Assembly (NCBI GenBank): GCA_012976225.1 | Contig: JAAVVG010000005.1 | Coordinates: 558,001-622,000 of the forward strand | DNA from: Golubevia sp. BC0850 | Lineage: Eukaryota > Basidiomycota > Exobasidiomycetes > Golubeviales > Golubeviaceae | Length of the DNA stretch: 64,000 nt | Direction: 5' to 3' | Shown: positions 34,076-46,206 of the stretch, one piece after another | How the letters are laid out: each line of letters opens with the position of its first letter | Numbering within the stretch: position 1 is the first letter of the stretch | Program-made: the position numbers and the translations under genes | Notes under the pieces: generated by a model | Told to the model about the DNA's origin: nothing | What the model saw: the letters and a program-made list of their open reading frames with translations, nothing else | Database searches by the model: none

Positions 34076-36821
34076 ATGAACAACCCCCCCACTTCTCAAC
34101 CACCTGCACCAACTTTACACAGAGGTTTGGCTTGTTTACAATGTAGAAGACGTAAGTTGGCAAGTTTGTTATCTGATGCCCCACAGAGACAAGCAATCTG
34201 ATCATCCCATCTTATGCTTTCTTCTTTCCAAAATATCAGGTAAAATCAGATGCGACGCTCACAAACCAGCTTGTGGATCATGTCAAAAGCTCATTGCAAA
34301 CTGGCGACCAGAGACACAAATCCCAAAACCCCAATGTGACTATGATACCATTCCTTCCAGCTCAATCTTTCCCTCTACCTCTTCAACTTCGAGAGGTCTA
34401 CGCTCAACCACACCCCGAAAAAGTAAGTACCAATCGCTTTCCATATCCGTCCTCTTCTCTTTCAACCTCTCTTCTCAGTCGTCATCTTAGACTCAAGAAA
34501 CTGACCGTACCACCTCCCAAAGCTGTCACTCCCTCCACAGCTTCATCTCAACGCCATAGGTCTTCCAATCGTGAGTTCTCAGCTTTTTGCAAGGCAGAAG
34601 TGGAAGGCGGCGCTAAAGTCGAAGCTGGAAGGGGGCTGAGCTGGTATCAAGGAGGAGGAGGAGGTACAGGTCTCAAGTGAATCTTCTGAATTGGTTGGTG
34701 GCAGACTCTCTGACGCCACCTTCCACCGTGTCCACTCACTCGATCAAACCAGAGCTGAAAACTCCTTCTCGGAAACGTGATTCGGAAATGAATGTGGATA
34801 CACGGCCTGGATCTCTCTCAAGGTCGCGGTCACAGTCCCAATCTTCAAACATCACCACCCCTCAACCCGGCACTTCCTTCGCTCTGGCCGAATCTGATCC
34901 GTTCCGAACCTATTCAAGACTACCAAGGAGAGCAAGCTCACCTGGTCTCGCAGGCGCTCAGCTGGGATGGAGAGAGGGCGCTGGTGTGGCTCAATACTCT
35001 TCCCTAGATTCCACTCTTCCACCACTGCTTCTATCAACCTCTTCTTCCTCTCAAGTAGCTGGTCAACCGTCTATGATATTCATAGAACGTCTGGTGGCTC
35101 TTTTCTTCAAACACTGCTCCATCGCCTCCATACTTCGAAAGGATCTCTACTCAGTCGACAAGGCCATCTCTGGTTCTGAATTGGACCAAGCACTACTCAG
35201 AGCAACTCTAGCGATCTCTGTTCTCTACTCAACCTCGCCAGAAGATATTTCTGGATCCCGTCGAGGAGAATCTGGTGCCGAAGAGGAGATTTTGGATGCT
35301 CAGACCGTTGGAAATTTTCACGCCACCGCAGCTAGGAATCTGATAGAGAAGTTCAGAAGTGACGATAATCTGATGGAGGAGCTCCTTCCGATATCTCTAC
35401 TTCTCATCTACTATGGAATGCAATCAGGTTCTCTTCAGTCTGAGATTCAAGTTCAAGCAGAGATGTTTTGGTCAGCCATGGCCGTCCGGAGACTTGGCTT
35501 CTTCGCTCTGGCTTCTCCTGGATCTACCTCTTCGAATGCCGTCCCGACCGTCTGCAGTGTTTCAACATCCTCTAGTCAACTCAATGAAAGAAGCACTAGA
35601 TTTTGGGCCTTCTACATCATGGATCGTCAGCTCGCAGCAAGAAGAGCGGTCCCACCGTCACTCTCGGATCAAGACATCTCTACTCTGCTTCCGTCAACCT
35701 CAGAGGATCAACAACGAATTTCACCGTCAAGTCGCTTCCGACAGGCTTCCATGTCTTTGAACTCGTCGATATTCGTCACCACTCAGTCCAAAGAGCTGTC
35801 CTGGGTTTTGTTCGTTCAGGCGGTTCGTCTCTTTTCGAGAGTTCTGAACCGACAACTGCCTCGTGGTAAGTGTTATGAAGAAGTAGTCGGAAAGGAGGTA
35901 TAGACTCTCTTTGCAATCTGCAATCGATTGACTAAACCTCAAGCTCAATCGTTCTCTCCCCATCTTTCCACCCCATGTCTTCAGAAGAAAGTGCTGTCGA
36001 CGAGAATGCTTCCTTAGCGGAAGAGATTCTGGAAATCGAGTGAGTTGACGCTTTTGGCATCTTCCTATACCCTTTTCTGTCGGTGCGCTCATCCTGTTGC
36101 CTCTTTTTTTACAATCGGTCAGAAACAAGATTGCTGTCCTGGTCTCCAAGGTAAGAGAAGAGGTTCCGACTCCGGTCACTCATCTCTCGACCATTAGACT
36201 TCTCGTCCACGCCTCCCAGATCGTCTGGCATGAGCTGAAGACCGAGGAACTAAGCCTAGCTCTGTGCTTGTCGTCGTCCAGAGCTATCGCCGCAGCCGTC
36301 AGAAGCCTCGAACCAGACTTGTTGAAGTGCCTCGATTTCTTTACAAGTCACAGCTTCTGGATAGGCGGAAGGTCGCTGATCAGGCAGATCGCCGCTGGGA
36401 CTCAACAAACGAGGGTATCTGAAGATGAGCTGTTGGAAGACTTGAGGTTAATCTCAGTCTGCTTATGGAGGCACGGAGAGACTCACCCTCGAAGCAGTGA
36501 GTTCTTTCTGAAGATGTCCCCTTACTCTTCTTTACCGCCAATCTGACTTCTTTTGATCCTGTTTACCTCCCCTGTCTTCTCTCCTCGCACTTCTCAGAGC
36601 AACTCGCTAGGTGTCTTTTGGCTCTCTACAAGACCACCGACTCACCCAATCGCTTTGTCTCCTCTCCTTCGTTTTGGCCGCCTGAAGCACTGATCCAACT
36701 CCCAGAAACAACTCAACCTCAAGCCTCAAGATCCGACACAGATCCCATAGCAATCACGACTTCTCTGCTAGAGTTGAGTCACGAACTCAAAGATTCCGAA
36801 TTACTTGTTTTGACCCAATGA
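34076..36821 (+). CDS. Zn2Cys6 fungal transcription factor
   Basis: DNA-binding regulator of the GAL4 class, target unknown. Seven exons: 34076-34151, 34240-34422, 34541-34570, 34705-35865, 35985-36039, 36123-36496 and 36598-36821; about 700 residues. The first intron cuts the zinc cluster. Joined it reads 'LACLQCRRRKIRCDAHKPAC' then 'GSC', with the sixth cysteine in 'PQCDYD', so all six ligands are present. Loop five is longer than usual. The middle region ('YSVDKAISGSELDQALLRAT', 'MQSGSLQSEIQVQAEMFWSA', 'RFWAFYIMDRQLAARRAVPP') matches the fungal-specific regulatory domain that follows such fingers. The start of exon 4 is the least certain border: an alternative acceptor near 34675 adds ten residues in the same frame. 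No metabolic genes sit beside it, so context gives no target. Confidence 0.9.
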
Positions 36822-37541
36822 CAATCTCTTGACGAGGACAGGCAAATGTGCTTACTCCTTCTCGTTCACTTCTGCATGTGGGAACCTCTAGAAGAAGAAG
36901 AAACGGTACTTCCTCGAAACAAAGCCTCAGATCCATCGTCACCTTTCTCCAAATCCGGATCCCATTTCTCCACCAACATATGCACCCATTCTCTTTCATT
37001 GTCGCTGATATACACAAATCAGTACACAGAACGAACAGCAATAAAAGGATGTTTCAAAATTTCAACTCTCTTTCTCCTTCTGCGTGTCGCGTTTTCGCGA
37101 GGCCCCTTCAGGTGCGTTGCACAGCGCTTTCACAAGGAAATGTTTGGCTTAGATTCTTGGAAACAGATCAAAAAGGTAGAATTACAATGAAAAGGTTGAG
37201 ATATAAAAAGAAGAAACGAAGAAGTGAAGCGACAACTATGAGAGAGAGAGTTGAGCAGGCGAAAGTCGAATCAAGCTCTGGTGACAATTGAAGGGGAGAA
37301 CAAAAGGAGAAATGATTTTCTAGTGAACGGATCTTGTGGGGAGGTCTTATTTGGAGATTTGAGATTGCTAGAGAAGATAAGAGTAGGTTCGTCTTGATTT
37401 GCAGTCCGAGACCACTTGTGTCTCGTTTTGGTTTTTGATGGGCACTGGATATTCCGAATTAGGGTTTCTCCAAATCCTTCGAAGAAAGAGGAGATGTCGA
37501 GCTTTCGTGAAGTCAAACAATCACCAAAATTCTGAATTCAT
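36822..37541. other. Convergent gap between the Zn2Cys6 gene and UBC7
   Basis: 720 bases between two facing stop codons. Open frames of 80-150 codons exist on both strands at 36787-37291 but overlap each other and look like no known protein; the longest ends in a lysine/arginine-rich stretch. I expect 3' untranslated sequence of both genes. Confidence 0.4.
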
Positions 37542-38787
37542 TCAGAAACCAAGCTGCTGGTGAACTGATTCACGGATTGTACGCTCGTATCCCTCACGAT
37601 CGTCTCTGTACATTTTCTGAGGAAAGTCGGGAAGCAAAAGAGTAATGTGGGTCAGTTCCGAGATGGTTAACCAGTCAGGGGTCTCTTCTAACATCACGTT
37701 GAGTGATCCTGTGTTAACTCACGCAAGCATCTATGTTGGCTCCACTCTCCACGTTTGGCTCCGCCAACATGCTCAAGACTGAGAGAAGAATTTTCTCTAT
37801 AGACTGAACTGGTGACCAACGCTCGGAAGAAGATTCGTACACTGAATGGGCCCGGGAAAAAGAGGGGGGGGCGAAGAAACAAATCAGGTTTGAAAGGTCG
37901 CACGCAACCAGTTGCAATCCGAGAGTTGTCGAAACGTACTATTTGGGTCATCTCCTGCAGCATGTAAGATTGAAATGCAAACGGTTCCGTCAGCGTAGAC
38001 TGTTTAGGGAACAGAGGGAAGACAGATTAGTTCTCAGAGATCTCAGCGGAGGACCCAAGACGAAAATTCTGGGTCACTCCTTGCGGTTGGAAGCTGGAAT
38101 GCCACAGTGCTCTACTCACCATTAGGGTGAAAGAGTGGAGGATCAAACTTCATGGTTGGAGGCTCAAGAGGATAGGAAGCAGCTGGAGAAAGAGAAGGGT
38201 AGAAGGAGTGCAGATGATGAGCGTCAGCCTCACAATCAGGACGGTAGACTGAGCTTGAAATGATTCGGGAAACAGTTACAGAGATGATTGCTTCGAAGCT
38301 TTCAAACTTAGATCCCTTTGATAGAGAGTGGTCCAGAGAGGCGTTGCTTGCAGGTTGAAGAAGCTCTTGGGAGCTTGTCGAGCATACACCTGGCCGCCAT
38401 TGAGGAACCAATCTGACTGAGCAAACCCAGCTTATCATCTGTACCTAGCAGCTCTCTCTTTCTTCACTGACTCAATCGTCGCAGAAGAGAGGAAGGCCGC
38501 AGGGGGTTCCACTTGTTCTGCCGAAGACACCTACAACCTTCGTTCCCTCCAGCATGATGAGTTCGAAACCTACGTAGCTACTCACGAAAGCTGAGCCTGG
38601 CAGAAAAGACACCTCCCTCGAATGGAGTATCATCAGGACCTGGAACCAGAGCTTCCCATTCCAAGTAGTTGTCCTCTGAGATTGGACCTACAGCCGGGAA
38701 GAGAGTGTTTGGATCACTGGAGAGTTGCTTATACTCGATCGTTAGACGCTTAATAGCAGCTGAGGAGGCACTTCTTGAATTGAACAT
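37542..38787 (-). CDS. UBC7: Ubiquitin-conjugating enzyme E2, UBC7/UBE2G2 class
   Basis: E2 of endoplasmic-reticulum-associated degradation, working with Cue1 and the Hrd1 or Doa10 ligases. Five exons: 38787-38586, 38182-38120, 37999-37940, 37841-37723 and 37616-37542; 172 residues. It contains '[13 protein letters not shown]', '[18 protein letters not shown]', the HPN site and catalytic cysteine in '[20 protein letters not shown]', and the class-specific acidic insertion after it ('[18 protein letters not shown]'). It ends '[18 protein letters not shown]'. The insertion separates this class from UBC4/UBC5 types. The start '[15 protein letters not shown]' is taken from the first ATG upstream; an extra 5' exon cannot be excluded. 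Confidence 0.95.
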
Positions 38788-39123
38788 CTTGAACTTCGAA
38801 AGAGGTGAATGGGTTCTAAGGGACAACTGCTTCCTTTCGAAACACTCCCACCTCATCGCCTCATCACACATCGTCCCCAAATTCTTTCTTCTTTGATTCA
38901 ATCCAGCTTTGACCACTTCAATTCTCGAGGCGCCAATCCAGCGGTCCTTCCAGACCTCTTGGACTCTATCAGGCTTTGGTGAAATCAGACTCAGAAGCTT
39001 TCATCTCTTCTATTTCTACTTCTCCTCTATTTCTCCTTAAAATTGGCTCCTTCAATTGATTCAGCGAGAATCACGAACAATCACCATTCAAATCAGCATC
39101 GTAGAGTCGAGTAGAGCCAGGCA
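38788..39123. promoter_or_regulatory. Shared head-to-head promoter of UBC7 and the gene at 39124
   Basis: 336 bases between the start codons, with C/T-rich sequence on the right half and AATCACCATTCAAATCAGCA-like sequence before the plus-strand ATG. No clear TATA box. Confidence 0.45.
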
Positions 39124-42100
39124 ATGACAGCCTCTTCTTATCCAGCCACTCCCTACACCAAAGACAATCACTCCTCAGCAAACGACCAAGATTACTCTTC
39201 AAATCAACAGCTGAATATCAATGATCAAGCTGCTGCAGCTCAGAGCAATGTGGATAGGAAAGGGAAGGGAAAGGAGAAGCTGACGCTGGTCATCACAGCC
39301 TCAGACCCTAGTTCTGGGCCTCACTCCAGTCAGAAGAGAGTCTCTTTCTTCCAACACTGCGCTATCATGTGAGTAATCGAATTTTGATGTAGAAAGAAAA
39401 GGCGAAGGATGTAGGGAAGGCGGGCTTGTGTGCAGCGCTGACTGAGTGGGCTGATTAGATTGGAAGGATCCGTCCTTGCCAGTATAGAGACAAAGTAGAA
39501 GAGACGCTGGCAATGTTGAGGAAGAAAGCATGAGATTTTCTCAAAGGTAGTGATTGGAAGCTCGTTCCATCTCGAAAAGATTGAGGCGGGTCATCTTGGT
39601 GCTGCGTCTAAAAGCCAGTCTCTGCTCTCCTTGCGTAGAACTCTCATGTCCCTCCCAGTGCAGTCTTCACCTCAGTAAGCACCAATCTAACTTCATTCTC
39701 GGTTTCTTTCCCCTGAACAGTCCGGACTCTCCTCACATCATTCAAGACGACAAACCGGCGGCCCAGAAACGATTCGGTTTCGGCAGCAGATCATTCACTC
39801 CAGGTCTAATCTCCAGCCACTCTAATTCAAATTCTAGCAATCTTCCCATATCTAGCAACTCTCATCGAAGGAATAGAAGCACTTCTGCAGCAGCCAATCC
39901 GCTCTCCACTTTTGGCTCAGAGCAGCCCAAACTCGGACTCTCGAGCAGTTCCTCTGGATCCATCAAAAAGAGCCGGAGAACGAGTCTGGACATCGGAGGA
40001 GGAGGTGGCTTACGAATGGGAGGAGGAGGTGGAGCAACAGCTCAAGATGATAACCAATCTGGAGGGAAATGGAGGATCAAAACACTAACAAAGCTCGGAA
40101 ACGTATTGTCAGGATCAAGTTCTCACGAAGTTTCTTCCGATCAAGATCGCTACTGGGACAGTAGTGAAGTTGACCCCGAAGACTACGTCAGCTCTGTCTC
40201 CTTTAGAGATGAAATTATCTGCAAGATCGCAAGTGGGAGGAATGTGATCGAGAACTGTAAACTGTTAGAAGACTACGAGAACGGAGATGGAGAGGGCGAG
40301 GGGACTCTGAGAGCTAAAGAAGCTCATTCAAACACAACTGCGAAGAGGCGGAAGAAGAAGCCAAAGTTAAAGAGTGCTTTGAGATCTCAGAGTCAATTCG
40401 AAGCTTCTGGCCCAGGAGAGATGGATTCGGATAGTCAAGCATCCAACGAAGCCCCTAGCTCAGTAAAAGACTCTTCCGAAGAAAAGAAGATCCGCAGGTT
40501 GGAGCGAGAACAACGTCTCAAGAGACACGACGGCCAGGGACCTCTCATCGCCTCCCTTCTCTCTTCACCTCTGGCTTCTCCTACCAAGTCGCCTTCTCCT
40601 CAACTTCAAGATACCTCCGCTTCTTCTCCTGATCTGGACTATCTTACGACTCCTTCTGGGAAGTTGCTAGCTATCGAACTGAACTCGGAGGACGACGAGT
40701 CTCAAGCAGTCGAGCTAGCTAGGAAGATGCAAGGAGCAGTCATCCCTCTCGTGGCGGAATGCTCTTGCAAGGACTGTCAAGCTAAGATAGAGATTGGATT
40801 AGCAGAGAACTACGAACCTCCCTGGTCGAAGCCTGCTAGACTCAAATACGTTGCAGGTAGAGAACAAGCAAAGATTCTAGCTCTTCAAAGGATGGACGCT
40901 GCCAAGAGGTTGGCTCAGAAAGCCGAGAAAGAAGATCAATACGCTTCTTTCCACTCTCTTGGTGGGAATGGATTGGGTCCCACTCTGCCCAGCTGGGCTA
41001 GTCCCAACACTCAACTGTCTCCAGCTGGAAGTCGAAGTGTCACTCCATCGAATGGGGACGCATCTGGGTTTTCTCAGAAGCAGAAGGAACCTTCTCTGAG
41101 CACAATCGCGCTCGCCAGAGCCGCTCAACTCAATGGAAAAGAGGCCGAATCTCAAGCGGAGGGTCTCAATCAGAAATCCTCTTCCGATAACGAGGCAGAA
41201 CTGCTGGCAGCTTCGAATGCGATTGGCCTGAAGATGGAATTGGAAAACGATCGAATCGACTCGAACAAGACTCCTGACATCGAAGGGCCGAGACCTATCA
41301 GAAGTAGTCTCGATCTCATCAGACCAGGAGATGACGAAGAAGAAGAATCAACCTGTGAAGGTCTAAGGCCCCCAACCTTCCAGAACTCTTCGACTCCAAG
41401 TTTGACTTCGTCAGGCGAGCATAGTCCTGTCTCCGAGCAGGCTTCTGACGCTGGTCCTTCGATCATCCCACCTTCTCCAATGAGATCCACGAGTGGCTCC
41501 TTTTCTTCTCCATCGACTTCTTCTCAAAAGGGTCTTCCTCCGGTCTCCCCAGAGGCAGAGCTTCCTCCTCTCATCTCAAATCCGATAGACGACGAGTTGG
41601 TGGACGAGCTGAGGGCGTTGAGACTCAAAGCTGAGGAAGCGGCTAGACATCGAGCAGCATCTCCTCGGATCCGAGGAGGAGGTGCTCGAGCTATGATGCG
41701 GCAGCTAGAGGCAGCTGAGAGCAGAGAGAGCGTAGCATCGATCGAGAGGACTAGATCTGCCAACTCAAACAGGCGTTACGCAAACGTCAGCTCGGAATCT
41801 CAAGCTTCTAGTGGGTGGGGAGGTCCAAGTCCCAGTCCCAGTCCTCGGGGATGGGAAGGATCTGGATCTGGAATGGGAAGGATCGGCTCCCCTCCTATCA
41901 GAGCGTGGTCTCCCTATGGAGATCCGACTTCTCCTGTTCCTATCGCAAGAACTCTGTCTCCGCCTTTCATTCATCGGACGACTTCTCCTCCAACGCCTTC
42001 AAGCCCTATGATGAGAGGAAGCCCACTGGCCAGGAACTCCAGCGATCCAGAGGCTGTCTGGAGTCTCAGCAACAACCAAGTCAATCAGCAGCAAGAACAT

Positions 42101-42769
42101 TGTCATGGGCCAGGAGGTCACAGTCTTTTGAGAACTTGTCAAGAATCAGCTTCCGATGAACCTCACACAAGAGCTCCCCTCATCATACAGAGACCGAAAG
42201 CAAGACCGGCTTCAGCTGTCTTTGAACCCAAGGAAGAGGCGGACGACAAGATGAAATCGACAGATGCAAGCCTCCCTGCAGTCTCAGTGACATCTCCTTC
42301 AACCTTTCAAGAGCCAGTCGGTGCTCTTGGAGCTCCTTTAGAACTGAAGCAAGAGTCGACCTCGGGAGGCGGAATGATGAGCTCGACTTCCCAGGAGAGA
42401 GTTGCGGACAAAGCAGACATCCTTCCACCTCAAAAACGTCAACATCAACATCAAAGATCCTCCTCTTCAAATTCATCGAGTCTGTACCAGGCTCACTCTC
42501 TCCTGTCAGCTTTCGGAACTCCACTCACTGCAAGTACGAGTGTAGAGTCGACGAACAGTCCTCAACTCCATAGGTCAGCCTCAAGTGATCGCCGAAGTCA
42601 GCCAATTAGGCCCAAGCCTCTCAGAACGTCGAGTCAGAATGTCATTTCGAAGAAAGACAACCCCTCACCTCCATCGCAAGAACCTAGCTACGTACCGAGC
42701 GCTCATTCCAATCCTCCCACTTCCACAGTTAAAAGAGGGATGTCTTTTCTGAAATCGAAATTTACTTGA
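39124..42769 (+). CDS. Large disordered protein of unknown function
   Basis: Exons 39124-39368 and 39721-42769 give 1097 residues. I do not recognise the family. Most of it is serine/proline-rich and probably disordered, with many S-P sites that could be kinase targets. Three islands look ordered. One is near residue 80-100 ('KRVSFFQHCAII'). One is near 240-265 ('SVSFRDEIICKIASGRNVIE'). The third, near 410-465, holds a small cysteine cluster 'ECSCKDCQAKIEIGLAENYE' and a basic helix ('AGREQAKILALQRMDAAKRL'). The 'SFRDEIICKIASGRNV' piece and an R-V-S-F motif resembling a PP1 docking site (K/R-V-x-F) suggest a scaffold or signalling regulator, which is inference. No membrane segments are present. 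A single intron of 352 bases interrupts the first island. Confidence 0.85.
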
Positions 42770-43165
42770 TTCCAATGTTTAATTTCTTCATTGTCACCTT
42801 TGCTTTTGTTCTTTAAACTTCTTGTAATCTAATAGTCAACCTCTTTACCCAACCGAAAGCGCAGAATCTTTAATTGCAACTTTTCGGCTTTTCCCAACTC
42901 TGAGAATAGCAGATCCCAAATTTCGTCGTCATCATCGTTTTCCACGTGCCCCGTGCCTGTGACCCCAGGGCTTCACTAACCTCGCTTCCCCACCAACTTC
43001 ATTAAAGCCGATCTTCGATCTTTGCCTCAGTCGTGAGCTCCTTACGTTGAGGGAAGGAATCTTTTTCCTTTCCCTCTTCCCCTCTTCCCTTTTCTTTACT
43101 ATCTCCTTTTCCCTTTTCTCTCAAACTCTCCCACATCTTCTCCAGCCACTCAACAAGACAGGAAG
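42770..43165. promoter_or_regulatory. Intergenic region upstream of the MFS transporter
   Basis: 396 bases in tandem orientation. The right half is C/T-rich, as before many genes here. One GATAAG-like core is not clearly present, so nitrogen (GATA-factor) control cannot be read from it. Confidence 0.4.
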
Positions 43166-45874
43166 ATGTCACATCAACAAGAATCATCAGAAGATCAGAA
43201 ACCTGAAATGACCAAGATCTCAACTTTGAACTCTTCACCCCTGGGTACCTTAGGTTATGGTGGAATGAGTGATGAAGACAAGATCATCAGAAAGAGAGCC
43301 TTGAGAAAGCTGGACATGGCTAGTGAGTAGCTCGATCAGGCAGCAGGATGGAAGGATGTGCATGAGTGAGGACTGAGGATAAAGGTGCTCTTGGGAAGCT
43401 CAGGCTTGGGGATTGGCTAGGGGTCGAAAGAGGGATAGAAATTTCAATATAATCATCAGGTCGAGAGCAATCCTAAAGAGAGAGGGGAGAAGCAGGGAAT
43501 TAAAGAGGTTGAGAATCTTCTCCCCCAAAAAAACCAGCCGTCACAACCGTAGTATACCGTTGGCAGAAGAAACCTGCCGTCGGTGATGATTAACCTCCTC
43601 TGTCTCTATCCTTTCAGTCATCCCATCTCTGCTGGTTCTATGGCTGTTGGCTTTCTTGGATAGGTGAGTGAAATTACAGCGAAGGGAAAGAAAGAAGGAA
43701 GGAGGCGGGAAGACTTGCAGTCTCCGCTGAACTGTGTTCTTCTCTTCCTTTCCTCTCTCTTCCCATCTGCCCAGATCGTCCGTGGGCAATGCCAAAATTG
43801 CCGGTCTCACCGAATCTTTGAATTTGAAAGGTTTAGAGTTCTCTACTGGTCTTGCTCTATTCTACGTCTTTTACATCGCAATCGAGCTTCCTTCCAATTT
43901 GATCCTCAAGAAGGTCTCAGCGAAGCTCGTAAGTGCCTTTATTTGTCCTTCTAAATCAGAATTCGCCTTTTCATGCTCTGTTCTTTTTCTCAGTTCCTCC
44001 CAGGAATCGTTATAGCGTGGGGAATTGTCACAACTCTGAGCGGATTGGTGCAAGATGTTGCTGGTTTCTACGTCATTAGATCCTTTCTGGGTCTCTGTGA
44101 AGGAGGTTTACTCCCTGGAATGGTGTTCTATCTTAGTCTAATCTATCAACGTCACGAGCTCCAGTGGGTCTCTCAGTCTCTCTCTCCCCTTCGTCTAACC
44201 CCTGACCGATTTCTCTCTGACAACCCTTCCCCTTTCTCATTCAGGTACAGGATTGCTTGCTTTTTCGCTAGCGCAGGCCTCAGTGGCTCGTTCGGAGGCC
44301 TTCTAGCTTATGGTTTGACTCAGATGGACGGCTTGGGAGACTTGGAAGGTTGGAGGTGGATATTCATAAGTGAGTTCGCCGTTCCAGCTTCTTTCAGGGG
44401 AGCCGTCATCGAAAAATCTTTGATGTAACCTCCCATCTCTCTTTTTTCCTCCCATTTTCAGTCGAGGGGATTGCCACTGTGGTTCTAGCGCTTGTCTGTG
44501 CCTACTTCCTTCCTGCGTCGATCTCTCGCTCCAAGCTGACCAATGACGAAAAGAGAGTCTGTCTGGCAGCCGTCGGCCACGATTTAGGAGGATCAGCTCA
44601 GGCCAACTCTGTCAAAAAGCCGACTCAAGATCCTGACGGCGAGAAGAACCACGTCGTCTCCAATCAAGAAGATGTCGCCATCGCCCAAGCTTTCGAGAAG
44701 GAAGCTTTTGAGTGGTATGAAGTTAGAAGAGGCCTCAAGTCATTCGCAGCCTGGAATACGGGAGTTGCTTACCTTCTAGTTTTGAACTCGTGAGTCGTCG
44801 ATGAAGTAGTGTCAACGTCAGATCGGATGTCGAGGTTCCTCACTTTCCATCACCAAGAACTCAGTCCTCGACAGGCTCCCGAAGAGGTCAGAAAAAGCCA
44901 CTCAAAGAACTCAATGCTGAGATGCTTTGCCTTTCCCCCTTACCCTTCAGGCTCTACTCCTTCACGCTATTCCTGCCTACCATTTTGGAACCACTATTCG
45001 ATACTTCAGATCAAGCCAGAATCCAGCTACTCACTGTCCCCCCATTCGTTCCGGCTACTGCACTCACAATTTTCGTCGCTATCTTCGCTGACAAGTGGAA
45101 AAAAAGAGGGATCTTCATTTTGTGCTTACTTCCAATCTCAATGATTGGCTACATCATCTTGATAGTAAGTGGCTCATCTTCAAATCTATCAAAAACTTTC
45201 ACATAGATTCCAAATGGTCACTTGACTCTCAAGAACGTGCCGCTTATCCTGACCCTTCCTACTCGTGTCTCCCTCACAGGCCTCAGAGTCCAACAGTGCC
45301 AAATATGCAGCTGTCTTCCTCGTAGCGATGGGGATCTATCCTGTGGTTCCCTGCATTCTTAGTATTCTTCCAAACAACAACCCAAACACAACCAAGAGAG
45401 CCACGGTCACCGCTCTCCAATTGATGGTCGCCAACTGGTGAGTTCAAAGTAGGAGCAGAGGGAGTAGAGAGGCCCTGGAAAAAGGGATTGGAGTTGGGAG
45501 GCTTTGGGGAAGGACCAGAACAACCCAAGTCGAGCAGGCTGCCACCGAAGATGTGTTGTGGACAGTTTCTTTGTCTTAACAGTTCAACTCTAACGTAATC
45601 TTCTTCTCCTCTCAGTGCCGGTTTTGTAGCCTCTTTCATCTACACCTCGAAGTTCGGACCAGATTTCATTCTTTCTCACTCCGTTATGCTCGGGTCTCTT
45701 GGTCTGTCTTGGATCCTCATCGCCGGTCATGTCATCTGGTGCACTAGAGAGAACAACGCTCGTCGTGAAGGAAGAAGAGATCATCACATTGCAGAGTACG
45801 AGGAATTGGTTAGATCAGGAAAAACCAAAGCTCCAATCGGTGATAGATCTCCTTCATTTGTTCTCACAGTTTAG
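43166..45874 (+). CDS. MFS transporter, allantoate/organic anion permease (DAL5) family
   Basis: Twelve-helix importer of the anion:cation symporter group, whose fungal members carry allantoate, nicotinate, biotin or other small acids. Nine exons: 43166-43322, 43618-43663, 43775-43928, 43994-44163, 44245-44369, 44462-44789, 44951-45164, 45280-45437 and 45616-45874; 536 residues. Features: cytosolic acidic N-tail ending 'RKRALRKLDMA', helix 1 'LLVLWLLAFLDRSSVGNAK', helix 2 'FYIAIELPSNLIL', the signature loop 'RSFLGLCEGGLLPGM', central loop with 'EWYEVRRGLKSFAAWNTG', and 'TALQLMVANCAGFVASFIY' in the second half. All twelve membrane segments can be placed. Substrate cannot be told from sequence; no pathway neighbours. 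Confidence 0.94.
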
Positions 45875-46206
45875 ATAGAGGGTTTCTTGTAAATGTCAGC
45901 CAAATTCAACCATCAAATTGCTTTCCGTTAGGTTCCAATGTCGTCACGATTTCTCTTTTCTCTTGTTCCTCAAATAAAAACTCGTCATCTCATGTTTTCC
46001 GACGAAATTCATCAAACAGCTTCTTTCTCCTTCTTTCGTTGTGGAAAGGAAACAAACTTGTCAGACAATGAGAAGTTGATCGCGGCATTGAAAGCAGAAA
46101 AGTAACCAAAATACAACAAAGCAGGAACAACGCAAAAAGAGAAAAGTGGTATAGTAGAAATACAATGAATGATGCTCTCGAAACATTCTCCCTCCTCTCG
46201 CTCACT
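45875..46206. other. Convergent 3' region between MFS and the SANTA-domain gene
   Basis: 332 bases between facing stop codons, AT-rich at both sides with AATAAA-like TCAAATAAAAAC near 45970. No further feature is seen. Confidence 0.45.

Noticed and set aside
34423-34500. Direct splicing of the Zn2Cys6 exon 2 to the acceptor at 34481 (TTCTCAG) or 34491
   Set aside because: Both give an in-frame stop within ten codons; only the acceptor at 34540 with a 30-base exon keeps the frame.
36848-37291. 147-codon plus-strand frame ending in a basic stretch
   Set aside because: Overlaps an equally long minus-strand frame in a convergent 3' region and shows no recognisable motif.
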